Assembly: GCF_000801105.2 (NCBI RefSeq)
Contig: NC_079516.1
Coordinates: 10,168,001-10,232,000, forward strand
Source of the DNA: Raphanus sativus
Taxonomy: Eukaryota; Streptophyta; Magnoliopsida; Brassicales; Brassicaceae
Direction of reading: 5' to 3'
Length of the DNA stretch: 64,000 bases
Made by a program: the position numbers and the translations under genes. Below are positions 45,491 through 58,142 of this stretch, in pieces (position 1 is the stretch's first letter; each line of letters starts with the position of its first letter). The notes under the pieces were generated by a model. The model did no database searches. It was not told where the DNA came from and saw nothing but the letters and a program-made list of their open reading frames with translations.

Positions 45491-48400
45491 CTAGTGGTAG
45501 TATTTCTTGAGGTGCATAGCATTCCAAGTTCTCGGGATTTTTACGTCTTGCATGTTCGCGATTTGGTACGAACCTGGTCGGACGACTTTTATGATTTTGT
45601 ATGGTCCTTCCCAGTTTGCTCCCAGTTTTCCTGCGTTTCGTTCAGCAGTGTTTTGGAAGACTTTTCGCAAGACCAGTTCACCCTCTTTGAATCTTCGATG
45701 ACGCACGTTCGCGTTGTAGTATTTTGCGGCGGCCTGCTGGTAATTTTGAATTCGGATGAGGGCTTGGTCGCGACGCTCGTTGATGAAGTCAAGATTATCC
45801 AGCAGCATGGCATTATTCAGATCTTCCCGTTCGGGAAGAAATCTCCCCCGTACGCCGGGGAATTCTACTTCCGCCGGAATCACGCATTCTGTTCCGTAAA
45901 CGAGAGCGAATGGAGTTTCCCCCGTTGCTCGTCTCGGAGTGGTTCGATGAGACCAAAGGACCCCTTCGAGTTCTTCTGCCCACCGTCCTTTTTTGGCTTC
46001 CAAGCGTTTTTTCAATCCGTCTAGGACGGTTTTGTTTATGGTTTCAGCCTGTCCATTGCACTGCGGGTATCTGGGAGTAGACTTGTTAAGTCGTATTTCT
46101 ATTTTTCGCAGAATGCCTCGAATCGAGTGGAAATAAACTGGGACCCGTTGTCCGTTACGATCTCGTATGGGACACCGTGTCTGGTTATGATGTTTTTCCA
46201 AACGAAGTTCTCGACTTGCACGTCTTTGATACTTGCGTAGGATTCTGCTTCCACCCATTTTGAAAAGAAATCAGTGAGGACCAGCAGGAAACGTTTTTGT
46301 TTTGATTTATGCATTGGTCCGACGATATCCATTGACCATCGCATGAAAGGGTACGGGGACGAGATAGAAGAGAGGATCTCGGCGGGCTGATGAATTGTCG
46401 GGGCGTGCCGCTGACACTTCTCGCATTTCCGAGCGTACTTCTCGCAATCCTTTACCATAGTTGGCCAGTAGAATCCGTGGCGTTTTATTTTTGTTGCGAG
46501 AGACCTTCCGCCGGAGTGGTTTCCGCATGATCCGGAATGAACCTCTTCCATGATTTTTCTCGCCTTCTCTCCTTCTGCGCAAGTCATAAGAGGTCCGGAG
46601 AATCGCCATTTGTAGATTTCGCCTTCCACGGTTACGTATCGTGCTGCCTGGATTTTTATTTTCCGGGCTGCCCATTTCTCCGCGGGTAGGGTACCATCTA
46701 CGATGTAGGCTTTGATAGGTTGTAACCAGGGAGCGTCGCAGCCATAGTCTGTTTGGTCTGCGTCGTTTTCCGGTTGATCTTCGTTTTCTTCCGCGTCTTC
46801 GATCTGTGTTCTGATCAGGTTGGCGATCACCGGCGGTCCGATGCTTGGATGCTCTATGAATTCGACGGGAATTATTCTCTTAAGCCCTGGATCCGAGCTT
46901 GAGGCGAGAGCGGCTAAAGCGTCAGCTTGGACGTTTTCCGAGCGGGGAATCCTGGTTAGCGCAAATTGCTGAAAATCGTGGGCCAGGTCTTGGACGACCT
47001 CCAGATATGCGTTCATCCTTTCATCCCTTGCTTCGTATTCTCCGCTGAACTGGTTTGCGACTAACTGAGAATCGCAGTAAGCGTGAATGTTTTGGATCTT
47101 CAGCCCCTGGGCCAGTCGCAGGCCCGCAATTAGCGCCTCGTATTCTGCTTCGTTGTTGGATGCATGAAAATCCAAGCGGAATGATTGCTCGAGGATTTCT
47201 CCTGTCGGCGAGGTGAGCCGGATCCCGATTCCAGATCCTTGCTTGGTCGAAGATCCATCGACATGGAGATCCCATGTTGACCCTGGATCCTCGTTAATCA
47301 AATCCGTCGTGGGTAATTCTACCAAGAAGTCCGCGAGTACCTGCGATTTCGTGCAGGTCTTCGGACGATATTCGATATCGTACTCGCTTAGTTCGATCGC
47401 CCACTTCGCGAGTCTACCAGACTGGCTTGGACTGTGTAGAATCGTCCGTAACGGAAAGGTGGTAAGTACCACGATGGTATGAGATTGGAAATACGGTCTA
47501 AGTTTTCTTGCCGAAGTTATGACAGCGAGTGCCAATTTTTCCATCAGCGGATACCGAGTTTCGGCATCTAGTAATGTTTTACTAATGTAGAAGACCGGTT
47601 TCTGTTCTCCGAATTCTTCTCGAATCAGGACGCCACTGACTGCTGATGTGGATACTGCGATGTAGAGGAACAAGGGCTCTCCGACTACGGGCTTTGCGAG
47701 GATAGGAGGGGTGGCCAGATACTGCTTCAGCTGTTGGAAAGCTTTCTCGCAATCCTCGGACCACTCGAACTTTTTGTTCCCCTTTAAGGTTTCGTAGAAA
47801 GGGAGACACTTATCCGTGGAGCGCGAGATGAATCGGTTTAAGGCCGCGACTCGTCCCGTTAGCCTCTGGACTTCCCGCTTGGTTCTCGGGGAAGCCATTT
47901 CTATCAGTGCGTTGATTTGTTTCGGATTGGCCTCTATTCCGCGGAATGTTACGAGGTAACCGAGAAATTCTCCCGACGCCACGGCGAATCTACACTTTGA
48001 TGGATTGAGTTTCATTTTGTGCTGGTTCAATCTCTCAAAGCATTCCTCTAGGTGGACTACGTGATCGCGTTCGTCAAGAGATTTTACCAACATATCGTCG
48101 ATATACACCTCCATGGTTTTTCCGAGTTGCTCGGCAAACATCCGATTGACGAGTCGCTGATACGTGGCGCCGGCGTTCTTAAGACCGAAAGGCATTACTT
48201 TGTAGCAATAGGTTCCTCGGTCGGTAATGAATGCTGTCTTCTCGCGGTCTTCGGGATTCATCATGATTTGATTGTAACCGGAGAACGCGTCCATGAACGA
48301 TAGGAGTTTGTTTCCTGCGGTCGCCTCGACTAGACGGTCGATGTGCGGAAGCGGAAAACAATCCTTCGGGCACGCTTTGTTGAGATCGGTAAAGTCAACG

Positions 48401-49345
48401 CATACTCGCCATTTCCCGTTCTTTTCTTGACGACGACGGGATTGGCGAGCCAGTCGGGATATCTTACTTCTGTTATTGATCCAACTTTGAGGAGTCTTTC
48501 GACTTCCTCATTGACCGCAGTTGCCCGTTCGGGGCCTAACTTTCGCCTCTTTTGTTTTACGGGTTTGTGGGTTGGATCAATGTTGAGTTCGTGACATGTT
48601 ATGTTAATGTCGATTCCCGGCATATCTTCCGCAGCCCAAGCGAACGTGTTAAGGTTCTTCTTGAGACATGCGATGAGTTCTGCTTTCAACGGATCGCGAA
48701 GATTGGCTCCAATCTCTACGCACCGCTCTGGGTTAGTCTCATCGAGGCAGACCGAAATTACAGGTTCGCAAGTGGGCTCACGTTTCCCTTCCAGGACCTC
48801 AGCTCTTTGCGATTGCCAGAAGATTTCTGGAGGGTCCTGCGATGCTGGTTCGTGAGTTGCTTGCTTTTTTGGTTTAGTTTCGGGCTCAGAGTTTTTCCGT
48901 TTTAACCCGGCGGTCAAGCAGACTTGCGGTGCTTTACGATCTCCTTGTATCGTTTCCACTCCGGAGAGGGTCGGAAATTTGAGGCACAGATGGTAGGTCG
49001 AGGGGATCGCTCGCATGGAATTTAACCACGGAGTTCCGACGATCGCGTTATATGCTGCTGGACCGTCGACTACCAAAAATTCTGCCGTCTTTGTGACGCT
49101 CCCGGCTCTGACCGAAAGGTCGACCGAGCCGAGGGTCATTGTGATGTTTCCTGAGAGTCCGATTATCGGATTGGGATTGTCCGTGATAGCGTTTAGGTCG
49201 ATTCCCATCCTCTCGAGGGTGTTTTTATATATAATATTTGTCGAGCATCCGGTGTCGACCAATATTCTCGCTACGTCGATGTCCTGGATCGTTAGTCTGA
49301 TAACGAGGAGTTCGTCGTGAGGTTTGGCTTGACCACCGTTGCTCT
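45491..49345 (-). pseudogene. Tat-lineage pol polyprotein with frameshifts
   Basis: Minus strand. Aspartic protease has LVDTGCSTNIIY (about 49265). Reverse transcriptase: MDAFSGYNQI (48294) and YIDDM (48105-48091). A Ty3-type RNase H is followed by a second RNase H (LHVDGSSTKQGSG ... NNEAEYEALIAGL), diagnostic of Tat. The integrase zinc region is HSGSCGNHSGG...CEKCQRH, and the core is MDIVGPM, VTDNGSQF and, in the last frame, GQAETINK. It ends WNAMHLKKYYH at 45491. Frame breaks: near 49325 (before PR), near 48415 (finger region of RT) and near 46100 (integrase core). Each looks like a single-base indel. The polyprotein therefore cannot be made as one chain. No sequence is reconstructed here. 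Confidence 0.9.
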
Positions 49346-49431
49346 ATCCCCGAATGACACGATGTTGCGGACAGGTGATGTGCCATGCTGTTGTTATCAA
49401 TCGTAGGTTTTTGAGTAAGAGAATCCGACCC
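49346..49431. other. Gag deletion junction
   Basis: Between the PBS and the start of recognisable protease-leading sequence (HGTSPVRNIVSFGD, about 49385-49344) there is only a leader-like stretch with stops. A gag gene of the usual 1.5 kb or more is missing. Confidence 0.75.
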
Positions 49432-49449
49432 CCCCTCCTTCTAGCGCCA
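49432..49449 (-). other. Primer-binding site
   Basis: TGGCGCTAGAAGGAGGGG, three bases inside the 5' LTR; complementary to a tRNA 3' end in -CGCCA. The tRNA species is not determined. Confidence 0.75.
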
Positions 49450-49452
49450 AAC

Positions 49453-50886
49453 TGTGGGAACCGAAATTCGCACTGTCGATTTTAGTTAAGTTAATCGAAG
49501 GAAAACTAAGTAAACCTAGTTTTCCCTGAAGGCTCGGATTCTCTGCGATAACCAAACGAAATTGATAGAAAAAGCAACGTAGCGGAAAAATTGCACTAAG
49601 GCGTTTTATTGAATAGATGGTACAATATTCTTCCGAAAAAGGGAAGTAGAGAAACGCTGAAGCGAAAAACGACGGAAATAAAGGAGACAAAACGTTCTAA
49701 GCTTTGCTCCGCTAGTCTAACTCCTAAGTCCTAAGCTAGCAGGAATTCTCTAAGTCCCTAAGTTTCGGATTTGCTCTCTCTCTGAGATTTTTGCTCTGCC
49801 TTTCTTCCTCTCCCAAAGCTCCTTTATATACTCCTCCTTATGACGGTCTAACCTTCTTCTGGGCCGCAGGGCGGGCTTCCTTCCATTTTCGTCGGCCTCC
49901 ATGCTTTTCGGGAAACTTGACATTTATCCTTCCGGAAATTTAACATTTATCTTGTTATGTAAAGATAAACGTAAATCGTCGTATCTATCTTAGATAATCG
50001 TAAACGGACTGTCCGATCGTGTTTGGTCCCTTTGGGCCGTTTCCAGGACTTCCGTGGTTTTCTACGATCTCTCCGGAAGTTCTTCATTCGTTCGTAGAGT
50101 TGAGACGAGTGGTGTCTTAAGATAACCTCGCTGTTTTGTTTCGAAGAATTTAAGATCTTCCTTCCTGTCGATACTTTACGAGTTTCCGAAGTTTTCCCGA
50201 CGGTCCTAGATTGGAGTAAGAACCGGAGTTTCGTATGCGGAATCTCAATGATTCGTCCTGCGGGACTTGGGAAAGACTCGAAAATACAGACTTCCGATGG
50301 CCGGGACTGGGATTCGTGTACGAAAGATCGTCATCCGAAGACCCGAGCCAGCACGGGGCTAGCCGCCCGGCGACCACGGCCAGCACGGGCGCTAGCCGCC
50401 GGCGGCCACGGCCAGCGCGGGGGCTAGCCGCCCGGCGGCCACGGCCAGCACGGGCGCTAGCCGCGGCGGCCACGGCCAGCACGGGGCTAGCCGCCCGGCG
50501 GCCACGGCCAGCACGGCGCTAGCCGCCGGCGGCCACGGCCAGCACGGGGCTAGCCGCCCGCGGCCACGGCCAGCACGGGCGCTAGCCGCCGCGGCCACGG
50601 CCAGCACGGGGCTAGCCGCCCGGCGGCCACGGCCAGCACGGGCGCTAGCCGCCGGCGGCCACGGCCAGCACGGGGCTAGCCGCCCGGCGGCCACGGCCAG
50701 CACGGGCGCTAGCCGCCGGCGGCCACGGCCAGCACGGGGCTAGCCGCCCGGCGGCTACGGCCAAGGCCAGGGTCGACTGCTCGGCTCCTTCGGTTCACGG
50801 GTGTTCGCGTTCGTTTTTCGGAAGGTTTTTCGTATGACAAATAGACTTAGCCGTTGATTTCGAGATAACCGTTTTTGACCCCAACA
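49453..50886 (-). repeat. 5' LTR of the Tat element
   Basis: 1434 bp. Longer than the other LTR by 57 bp, which equals two minisatellite half-units. Otherwise it differs by a small number of substitutions and one-base indels. Confidence 0.93.
50340..50770. repeat. GC-rich minisatellite in the 5' LTR
   Basis: Thirteen alternating ~30 bp half-units of the same two types as in the 3' LTR. Several lost single bases (for example 'gccgcggcgg'). Confidence 0.92.
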
Positions 50887-50887
50887 A

Positions 50888-50987
50888 NNNNNNNNNNNNN
50901 NNNNNNNNNNNNNNNNNNNNNNNNNNNNNNNNNNNNNNNNNNNNNNNNNNNNNNNNNNNNNNNNNNNNNNNNNNNNNNNNNNNNNNN
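50888..50987. other. Assembly gap (100 N)
   Basis: Exactly 100 N between the LTR end plus one base and the first array unit; a placeholder of unknown true size. More array units may be missing here. Confidence 0.99.
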
Positions 50988-51994
50988 AGCCTCTTATTAT
51001 ATATAATAATCCAGACCATTATGTATTATGTACTATGTGCGTCTGCAGTCATAAGGTACACAAAATTATATGGTCTAAATAAATGAATTTATTTAATCAG
51101 AATTATAAAAGGAATTGTCTTGCTCCATTTTTTCCTTTCGGTTTACTAATAGACAACAACTTTTTCGTTTGCTAGTTTATAAGATTTCTGGAAACTCCTA
51201 TTTCATATAGTAGTTAATGTGTAATATATTAAATATATGAAGCTACTTATAAAAATCGTACGTAAATCCTTTTTTCTGGAAAGTAGATGTTATATATCAA
51301 TTTCTATTTAGATGAATTGACCTTCGCTTCTCCTTTTACTCTTTTTATTTTCTCACTTAAAATGTAATTTGTTAATTTATGCAATCATATTGAATATATA
51401 TGAAATTTTTGTAATTAGACAAAAAACTGAAATTTTTAAAATCCGATATGAGATTTTGGATAGAGGACTTTCTAAGTTATGTAGTTTTGTCACAGTTAAG
51501 TGTTCCTCAATATCTTGAAGTTTCATTCCATTTTCGATGCTACTAAATTCTCATGATTGTGTTGAAGTTTTTTATCAGTAGAAAGGGTCTCTGAAACATA
51601 TGAGTCTAAATGTATGAAGATCATTAGATTTTCTTTTTTTTTTTATTTAAATCAATGCTTCTGGTACCTATTTAAGATCACAAGGTATTACCAAAAAATT
51701 ATCATTCTATCACATATTTGTTATCCAGTCGATTTTTTCACACAAACTACCAATAAAGAACACACATTTGATCCATAAAGTATTTCAGATATAAAAGATT
51801 CTCTTAAATATCTTTATCATAACTGATTACTAATTTAATAGCTTTTCAGTTTATTGTTTAGATATTTATATCACAGTTATACTTTTAAAGCGAGTATCAT
51901 AAATTAAAAGGGAATAGTTTCTCTAAATTTCGTTTATAAAAATAGATAACGTCATTTATAAGATTTATTGTTTTGTAACATAATTAAGAAGACA

Positions 51995-52002
51995 TATAAA
52001 TA
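51995..52002 (+). promoter_or_regulatory. TATA box of the cysteine-rich peptide gene (unit 1; same place in all units)
   Basis: TATAAATA about 115 bp before the ATG, present in every unit ('gacatataaatattatgaat'). Transcription would start about 30 bp further on. Confidence 0.6.
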
Positions 52003-52111
52003 TTATGAATTCTAATTTTAATAACTTCAAGACAAACAAAAAGAAAATAAAAGCAAAATAAAGTGAGCATACTTTTCTTTAAATATTGTTTTTAAATTAT
52101 TTATTAAAAAT

Positions 52112-52531
52112 ATGAAGACAATCCTTATGTTTTTAAGTTGTATAGTTCTGGTTTCATCGGCTACATTTATCTCTGGTAAGATAGGAGGATATATAAAATA
52201 CTGTAGTATTGTTGACTTATAACTAATTGATTTGGTATTTGTTTTTGCAATTCTCCTAGGTGCGACGAATACAATGAAAATATCTACTTTGAAAGAGAGA
52301 ACCCATACTTTCAATCCAACAGCAACTCCTCCAATGAATGTTCAGATACACGATTTACCAGAAGTATATGTTAAACACGTTAGCGGTCAAGGGTTCATGG
52401 GTTTTTGTTATGATTGTGCTTCGGCTTGTTTTCGCAGAAATAAGAAAATGGCAAGATGTACAAATTATAAATGTTTTTGTACTATACAGAATTGCATTAA
52501 GACGATCATAACTTCTCAAAAACATTTATAA
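52112..52531 (+). CDS. LURE1/CRP810-like defensin-like secreted peptide, unit 1
   Basis: Exon 1 52112-52175 and exon 2 52260-52531, separated by an 84 nt phase-1 intron (TCTG|GTAAG ... CCTAG|GTGCG), encode 111 residues. A signal peptide (MKTILMFLSCIVLVSSATFIS) is followed by a non-cysteine arm (ERTHTFNPTATPPMNVQIHD), then GFCYDCASACFRR and RCTNYKCFC. Cysteine spacing is C-x2-C-x3-C-x9-C-x4-C-x-C, the CS-alpha-beta core of defensin-like proteins. The ERT-x-F arm and the G-aromatic-C-aromatic-DCA-x-AC-x-RR block are those of LURE1-type synergid attractants. This unit has a Cys in the signal peptide and a longer tail with a seventh cysteine (TIQNCIKTIITSQKHL). Expected to be secreted; expression is not testable here. 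Confidence 0.8.
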
Positions 52532-53978
52532 AAACAAAACAGTTACCAATATATTAAATTTTTTTATGCGCACTTGCTTTACACATGTATACTCAAAGTT
52601 GACCGATATGTTCTCAGCCTAAAGCAAAATATAAATTGTATGATAATTAAAAAACATGTTCTAGAAAAATACAATTTTACATGTGTTATGGGTTGAAAAT
52701 ATTGGTTTTGAGCCTTTTTAAAACTGCGTAGACCATTACAAAACTAATTTAGCCATTTAGTGTCCAAAAATTGTTATTATAGTGTTTTTTCAACTATTAT
52801 TAGTATAATACTGGGCATAAAACACATGTTTATTGGGAGTTAGTCGAAGCCTCTTATTATATATAATAATCCAGACATTATGTATTATGTACTATGTGCG
52901 TCTGCAGTCATAAGGTACACAAAATTATATGGTCTAAATAAATGAATTTATTTAATCAGAATTATAAAAGGAATTGTCTTGCTCCATTTTTTCCTTTCGG
53001 TTTACTAATAGACAACAACTTTTTCGTTTGCTAGTTTATATAGATTTCTGGAAACTCAATTATTTCATATAGTAGTTAATGTGTAATATATTAATATATG
53101 TAAGCTACTTATAAAAATCGTACGTAAATCCTTTTCTGGAAAGTAGATGTTATATATCAATTTCTATTTAGATGAATTGACCTTCGCTTCTCCTTTTTAC
53201 TCTTTCTTATTTTCTCACTTAAAATGTAATTTGGTTAATTTATGCAATCATATTGAATATATATATGAAATTTGTAATTAGACAAAAAACTGAAATTTTT
53301 AAAATCCGATATGAGATTTTGGATAGAGGACTTTCTAAGTTATGTAGTTTTGTCACAGTTAAGTGTTCCTCAATATCTTGAAGTTTCATTCCATTTTCGA
53401 TGCTACTAAATTCTCCATGATTGTGTTGAAGTTTTTATCAGTAGAAAGGGTCTCTGAAACATATGAGTCTAAATGTATCTGAAGATCATTAGATTTTCTT
53501 TTTTTTTTATTTAAATCAATGCTTCTGGTACCTATTTAAGATCACAAGGTATTACCAAAAAAATTATCATTCTATCACAAATATTTGTTATCCAGTCGAT
53601 TTTTTCACACAAACTACCAATAAAGAACACACATTTGATCCATAAAGTATTTCAGAAATAAAAGATTCTCTTAAATATCTTTATCATAACTGATTACTAA
53701 TTTAATAGCTTTTCAGTTTATTGTTTAGATATTTTATATCACAGTTATACTTTTAAAGCGAGTATCATAAATTAAAAGGGAATAGTTTCTCTAAATTTCG
53801 TTTATAAAAATAGATAACGTCATTTATAAGATTTATTGTTTTGTAACATAATTAAGAAGACATATAAATATTATGAATTCTAATTTTAATAACTTCAAGA
53901 CAAACAAAAAGAAAATAAAAGCAAAATAAAGTGAGCATACTTTTCTTTAAATATTGTTTTTAAATTATTTATTAAAAT

Positions 53979-54370
53979 ATGAAGACAATCCTTATGTTTT
54001 TAAGTGTTATAGTTCTGGTTTCATCGGCTACATTTATCTCTGGTAAGATAGGAGGATATATAAAATACTGTAGTATTTGTTGACTTATTAACTAATTGAT
54101 TTGGTATTTGTTTTTGCAATTCTCCTAGGTGCGACGAATACAATGAAAATATCTACTTTGAAAGAGAGAACCCATACTTTCAATCCAACAGCAACTCCTC
54201 CAATGAATGTTCAGATACACGATTTACCAGAAGTATATGTTAAACACGTTAGCGGTCAAGGGTTCATGGGTTTTTGTTATGATTGTGCTTCGGCTTGTTT
54301 TCGCAGAAATAAGAAAATGGCAAGATGTACAAATTATAAATGTTTTTGTACTATTACAGAATTGCATTAA
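53979..54370 (+). CDS. LURE1/CRP810-like defensin-like secreted peptide, unit 2
   Basis: Exons 53979-54042 and 54129-54370 with an 86 nt intron; 101 residues. The signal peptide reads LMFLSVIVLVSSATFIS (Val where unit 1 has Cys). The mature part is identical to unit 1 through CFCTI. An extra T in 'actattacagaattg' shifts the end to TITELH and a stop, so the seventh cysteine is lost and the peptide has six. This short form ends two or so residues after the last paired cysteine, as usual for defensin-like peptides, and is probably the ancestral end. No frame damage. Confidence 0.8.
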
Positions 54371-55849
54371 GACGATCATAACTTCTCAAAACATTTATAA
54401 AAAACAAACAGTTACCAATATATTAAATTTTTTTATGCGCACTTGCTTTACACATGTATACTCAAAGTTGACCGATATGTTTCTCAGCCTAAAGCAAAAT
54501 ATAAATTGTATGATAATTAAAAACATGTTCTAGAAAAATACAATTTTACATGTGTTATGGGTTGAAAATATTGGTTTTGAGCCTTTTTAAAACTGCGTAG
54601 ACCATTACAAACTAATTTAGCCATTTAGTGTCCAAAAATTGTTATTATAGTGTTTTTTTTCAACTATTATTAGTATAATACTGGGCATAAAACACATGTT
54701 TATTGGGAGTTAGTCGAAGCCTCTTATTATATATAATAATCCAGACATTATGTATTATGTACTATGTGCGTCTGCAGTCATAAGGTACACAAAATTATAT
54801 GGTCTAAATAAATGAATTTATTTAATCAGAATTATAAAAGGAATTGTCTTGCTCCATTTTTTCCTTTCGGTTTACTAATAGACAACAACTTTTTCGTTTG
54901 CTAGTTTATAAGATTTCTGGAAACTCAATTATTTCATATAGTAGTTAATGTGTAATATATTAAATATATGTAAGCTACTTATAAAAATCGTACGTAAATC
55001 CTTTTTTCTGGAAAGTAGATGTTATATATCAATTTCTATTTAGATGAATTGACCTTCGCTTCTCCTTTTACTCTTTCTTATTTTCTCACTTAAAATGTAA
55101 TTTGGTTAATTTATGCAATCATATTGAATATATATGAAATTTTTGTAATTAGACAAAAAACTGAAATTTTTAAAATCCGATATGAGATTTTGGATAGAGG
55201 ACTTTCTAAGTTATGTAGTTTTGTCACAGTTAAGTGTTCCTCAATATCTTGAAGTTTCATTCCATTTTCGATGCTACTAAATTCTCCATGATTGTGTTGA
55301 AGTTTTTATCAGTAGAAAGGGTCTCTGAAACATATGAGTCTAAATGTATCTGAAGATCATTAGATTTTCTTTTTTTTTTATTTAAATCAATGCTTCTGGT
55401 ACCTATTTAAGATCACAAGGTATTACCAAAAAAATTATCATTCTATCACAAATATTTGTTATCCAGTCGATTTTTTCACACAAACTACCAATAAAGAACA
55501 CACATTTGATCCATAAAGTATTTCAGAAATAAAAGATTCTCTTAAATATCTTTATCATAACTGATTACTAATTTAATAGCTTTTCAGTTTATTGTTTAGA
55601 TATTTTATATCACAGTTATACTTTTAAAGCGAGTATCATAAATTAAAAGGGAATAGTTTCTCTAAATTTCGTTTATAAAAATAGATAACGTCATTTATAA
55701 GATTTATTGTTTTGTAACATAATTAAGAAGACATATAAATATTATGAATTCTAATTTTAATAACTTCAAGACAAACAAAAAGAAAATAAAAGCAAAATAA
55801 AGTGAGCATACTTTTCTTAAATATTGTTTTTAAATTATTTATTAAAAAT

Positions 55850-56241
55850 ATGAAGACAATCCTTATGTTTTTAAGTGTTATAGTTCTGGTTTCATCGGCT
55901 ACATTTATCTCTGGTAAGATAGGAGGATATATAAAATACTGTAGTATTTGTTGACTTATTAACTAATTGATTTGGTATTTGTTTTTGCAATTCTCCTAGG
56001 TGCGACGAATACAATGAAAATATCTACTTTGAAAGAGAGAACCCATACTTTCAATCCAACAGCAACTCCTCCAATGAATGTTCAGATACACGATTTACCA
56101 GAAGTATATGTTAAACACGTTAGCGGTCAAGGGTTCATGGGTTTTTGTTATGATTGTGCTTCGGCTTGTTTTCGCAGAAATAAGAAAATGGCAAGATGTA
56201 CAAATTATAAATGTTTTTGTACTATTACAGAATTGCATTAA
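55850..56241 (+). CDS. LURE1/CRP810-like defensin-like secreted peptide, unit 3
   Basis: Exons 55850-55913 and 56000-56241; 101 residues. The predicted protein is identical to unit 2, including the TITELH end. Unit 3 and unit 2 differ only in flanking A/T-run lengths, so they are the most recent pair or have been homogenised by gene conversion. Promoter, TATA box and intron are unchanged. Same six-cysteine core and signal peptide; role as a secreted short-range signal is inferred from family resemblance. Confidence 0.8.
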
Positions 56242-57720
56242 GACGATCATAACTTCTCAAAACATTTATAAAAACAAAACAGTTACCAATATATTAAATT
56301 TTTTTATGCGCACTTGCTTTACACATGTATACTCAAAGTTGACCGATATGTTTCTCAGCCTAAAGCAAAATATAAATTGTATGATAATTAAAAAACATGT
56401 TCTAGAAAAATACAATTTTACATGTGTTATGGGTTGAAAATATTGGTTTTGAGCCTTTTTAAAACTGCGTAGACCATTACAAAACTAATTTAGCCATTTA
56501 GTGTCCAAAAATTGTTATTATAGTGTTTTTTCAACTATTATTAGTATAATACTGGGCATAAAACACATGTTTATTGGGAGTTAGTCGAAGCCTCTTATTA
56601 TATATAATAATCCAGACATTATGTATTATGTACTATGTGCGTCTGCAGTCATAAGGTACACAAAATTATATGGTCTAAATAAATGAATTTATTTAATCAG
56701 AATTATAAAAGGAATTGTCTTGCTCCATTTTTTCCTTTCGGTTTACTAATAGACAACAACTTTTTCGTTTGCTAGTTTATAAGATTTCTGGAAACTCAAT
56801 TATTTCATATAGTAGTTAATGTGTAATATATTAAATATATGTAAGCTACTTATAAAAATCGTACGTAAATCCTTTTTTCTGGAAAGTAGATGTTATATAT
56901 CAATTTCTATTTAGATGAATTGACCTTCGCTTCTCCTTTTACTCTTTCTTATTTTCTCACTTAAAATGTAATTTGGTTAATTTATGCAATCATATTGAAT
57001 ATATATGAAATTTTTGTAATTAGACAAAAAACTGAAATTTTTAAAATCCGATATGAGATTTTGGATAGAGGACTTTCTAAGTTATGTAGTTTTGTCACAG
57101 TTAAGTGTTCCTCAATATCTTGAAGTTTCATTCCATTTTCGATGCTACTAAATTCTCCATGATTGTGTTGAAGTTTTTATCAGTAGAAAGGGTCTCTGAA
57201 ACATATGAGTCTAAATGTATCTGAAGATCATTAGATTTTTTTTTTTTTTATTTAAATCAATGCTTCTGGTACCTATTTAAGATCACAAGGTATTACCAAA
57301 AAAATTATCATTCTATCACAAATATTTGTTATCCAGTCGATTTTTTCACACAAACTACCAATAAAGAACACACATTTGATCCATAAAGTATTTCAGAAAT
57401 AAAAGATTCTCTTAAATATCTTTATCATAACTGATTACTAATTTAATAGCTTTTCAGTTTATTGTTTAGATATTTTATATCACAGTTATACTTTTAAAGC
57501 GAGTATCATAAATTAAAAGGGAATAGTTTCTCTAAATTTCGTTTATAAAAATAGATAACGTCATTTATAAGATTTATTGTTTTGTAACATAATTAAGAAG
57601 ACATATAAATATTATGAATTCTAATTTTAATAACTTCAAGACAAACAAAAAGAAAATAAAAGCAAAATAAAGTGAGTATACTTTTCTCTAAATATTGTTT
57701 TTAAATTATTTATTAAAAAT

Positions 57721-58142
57721 ATGAAGACAATCCTTATGTTTTTAAGTGTTATAGTTCTGGTTTCATCGGCTACATTTATCTCTGGTAAGATAGGAGGATA
57801 TATAAAATACTGTAGTATTTGTTGACTTATTAACTAATTGATTTGGTATTTGTTTTTGCAATTCTCCTAGGTGCGACGAATACAATGAAAATATCTACTT
57901 TGAAAGAGAGAACCCATACTTTCAATCCAACAGCAACTCCTCCAATGAATGTTCAGATACACGATTTACCAGAAGTATATGTTAAACACGTTAGCGGTCA
58001 AGGGTTCATGGGTTTTTGTTATGATTGTGCTTCGGCTTGTTTTCGCAGAAATAAGAAAATGGCAAGATGTACAAATTATAAATGTTTTTGTACTATTAAG
58101 AATTGCATTAAGACGATCATAACTTCTCAAAAACATTTATAA
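57721..58142 (+). CDS. LURE1/CRP810-like defensin-like secreted peptide, unit 4
   Basis: Exons 57721-57784 and 57871-58142; 111 residues. The core is the same as in units 1-3. Here 'actattaagaattgc' restores the longer reading frame, giving TIKNCIKTIITSQKHL with a seventh cysteine, as in unit 1 but through a different base change (Lys instead of Gln). The upstream region shares 'gagtatacttttctctaaat' with units 5 and 6 and not with units 1-3 ('gagcatacttttcttt'), so units 4-6 form a subgroup. Confidence 0.78.

Larger units (their letters stand above)
41733..50886 (-). mobile_element. Ty3/gypsy LTR retrotransposon, Tat lineage, defective (no gag)
   Basis: A 9.15 kb element on the minus strand. 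LTRs 41733-43109 (3') and 49453-50886 (5') begin TGTTGGGGTC and end GGTTCCCACA in element orientation. A primer-binding site lies beside the 5' LTR (49449-49432, TGGCGCTAGAAGGAGGGG) and a polypurine tract beside the 3' LTR (43123-43110, with GGGGGG). Order PR-RT-RNaseH-second (archaeal-type) RNaseH-integrase and an antisense ORF near the 3' LTR mark the Tat lineage. Only about 100 bp separates the PBS from sequence leading into PR, so gag is deleted. The left flank is aaagt; the first base after the right LTR (50887) is a, consistent, but the gap hides the rest. LTRs differ mainly by single-base indels and minisatellite copy number, suggesting a fairly recent insertion. Confidence 0.93.

Noticed and set aside
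54207..54533. Second open frame overlapping the peptide gene in units 2 and 3
   Set aside because: Shadow frame in the same exon without signal peptide or splice support; absent as such in other units.
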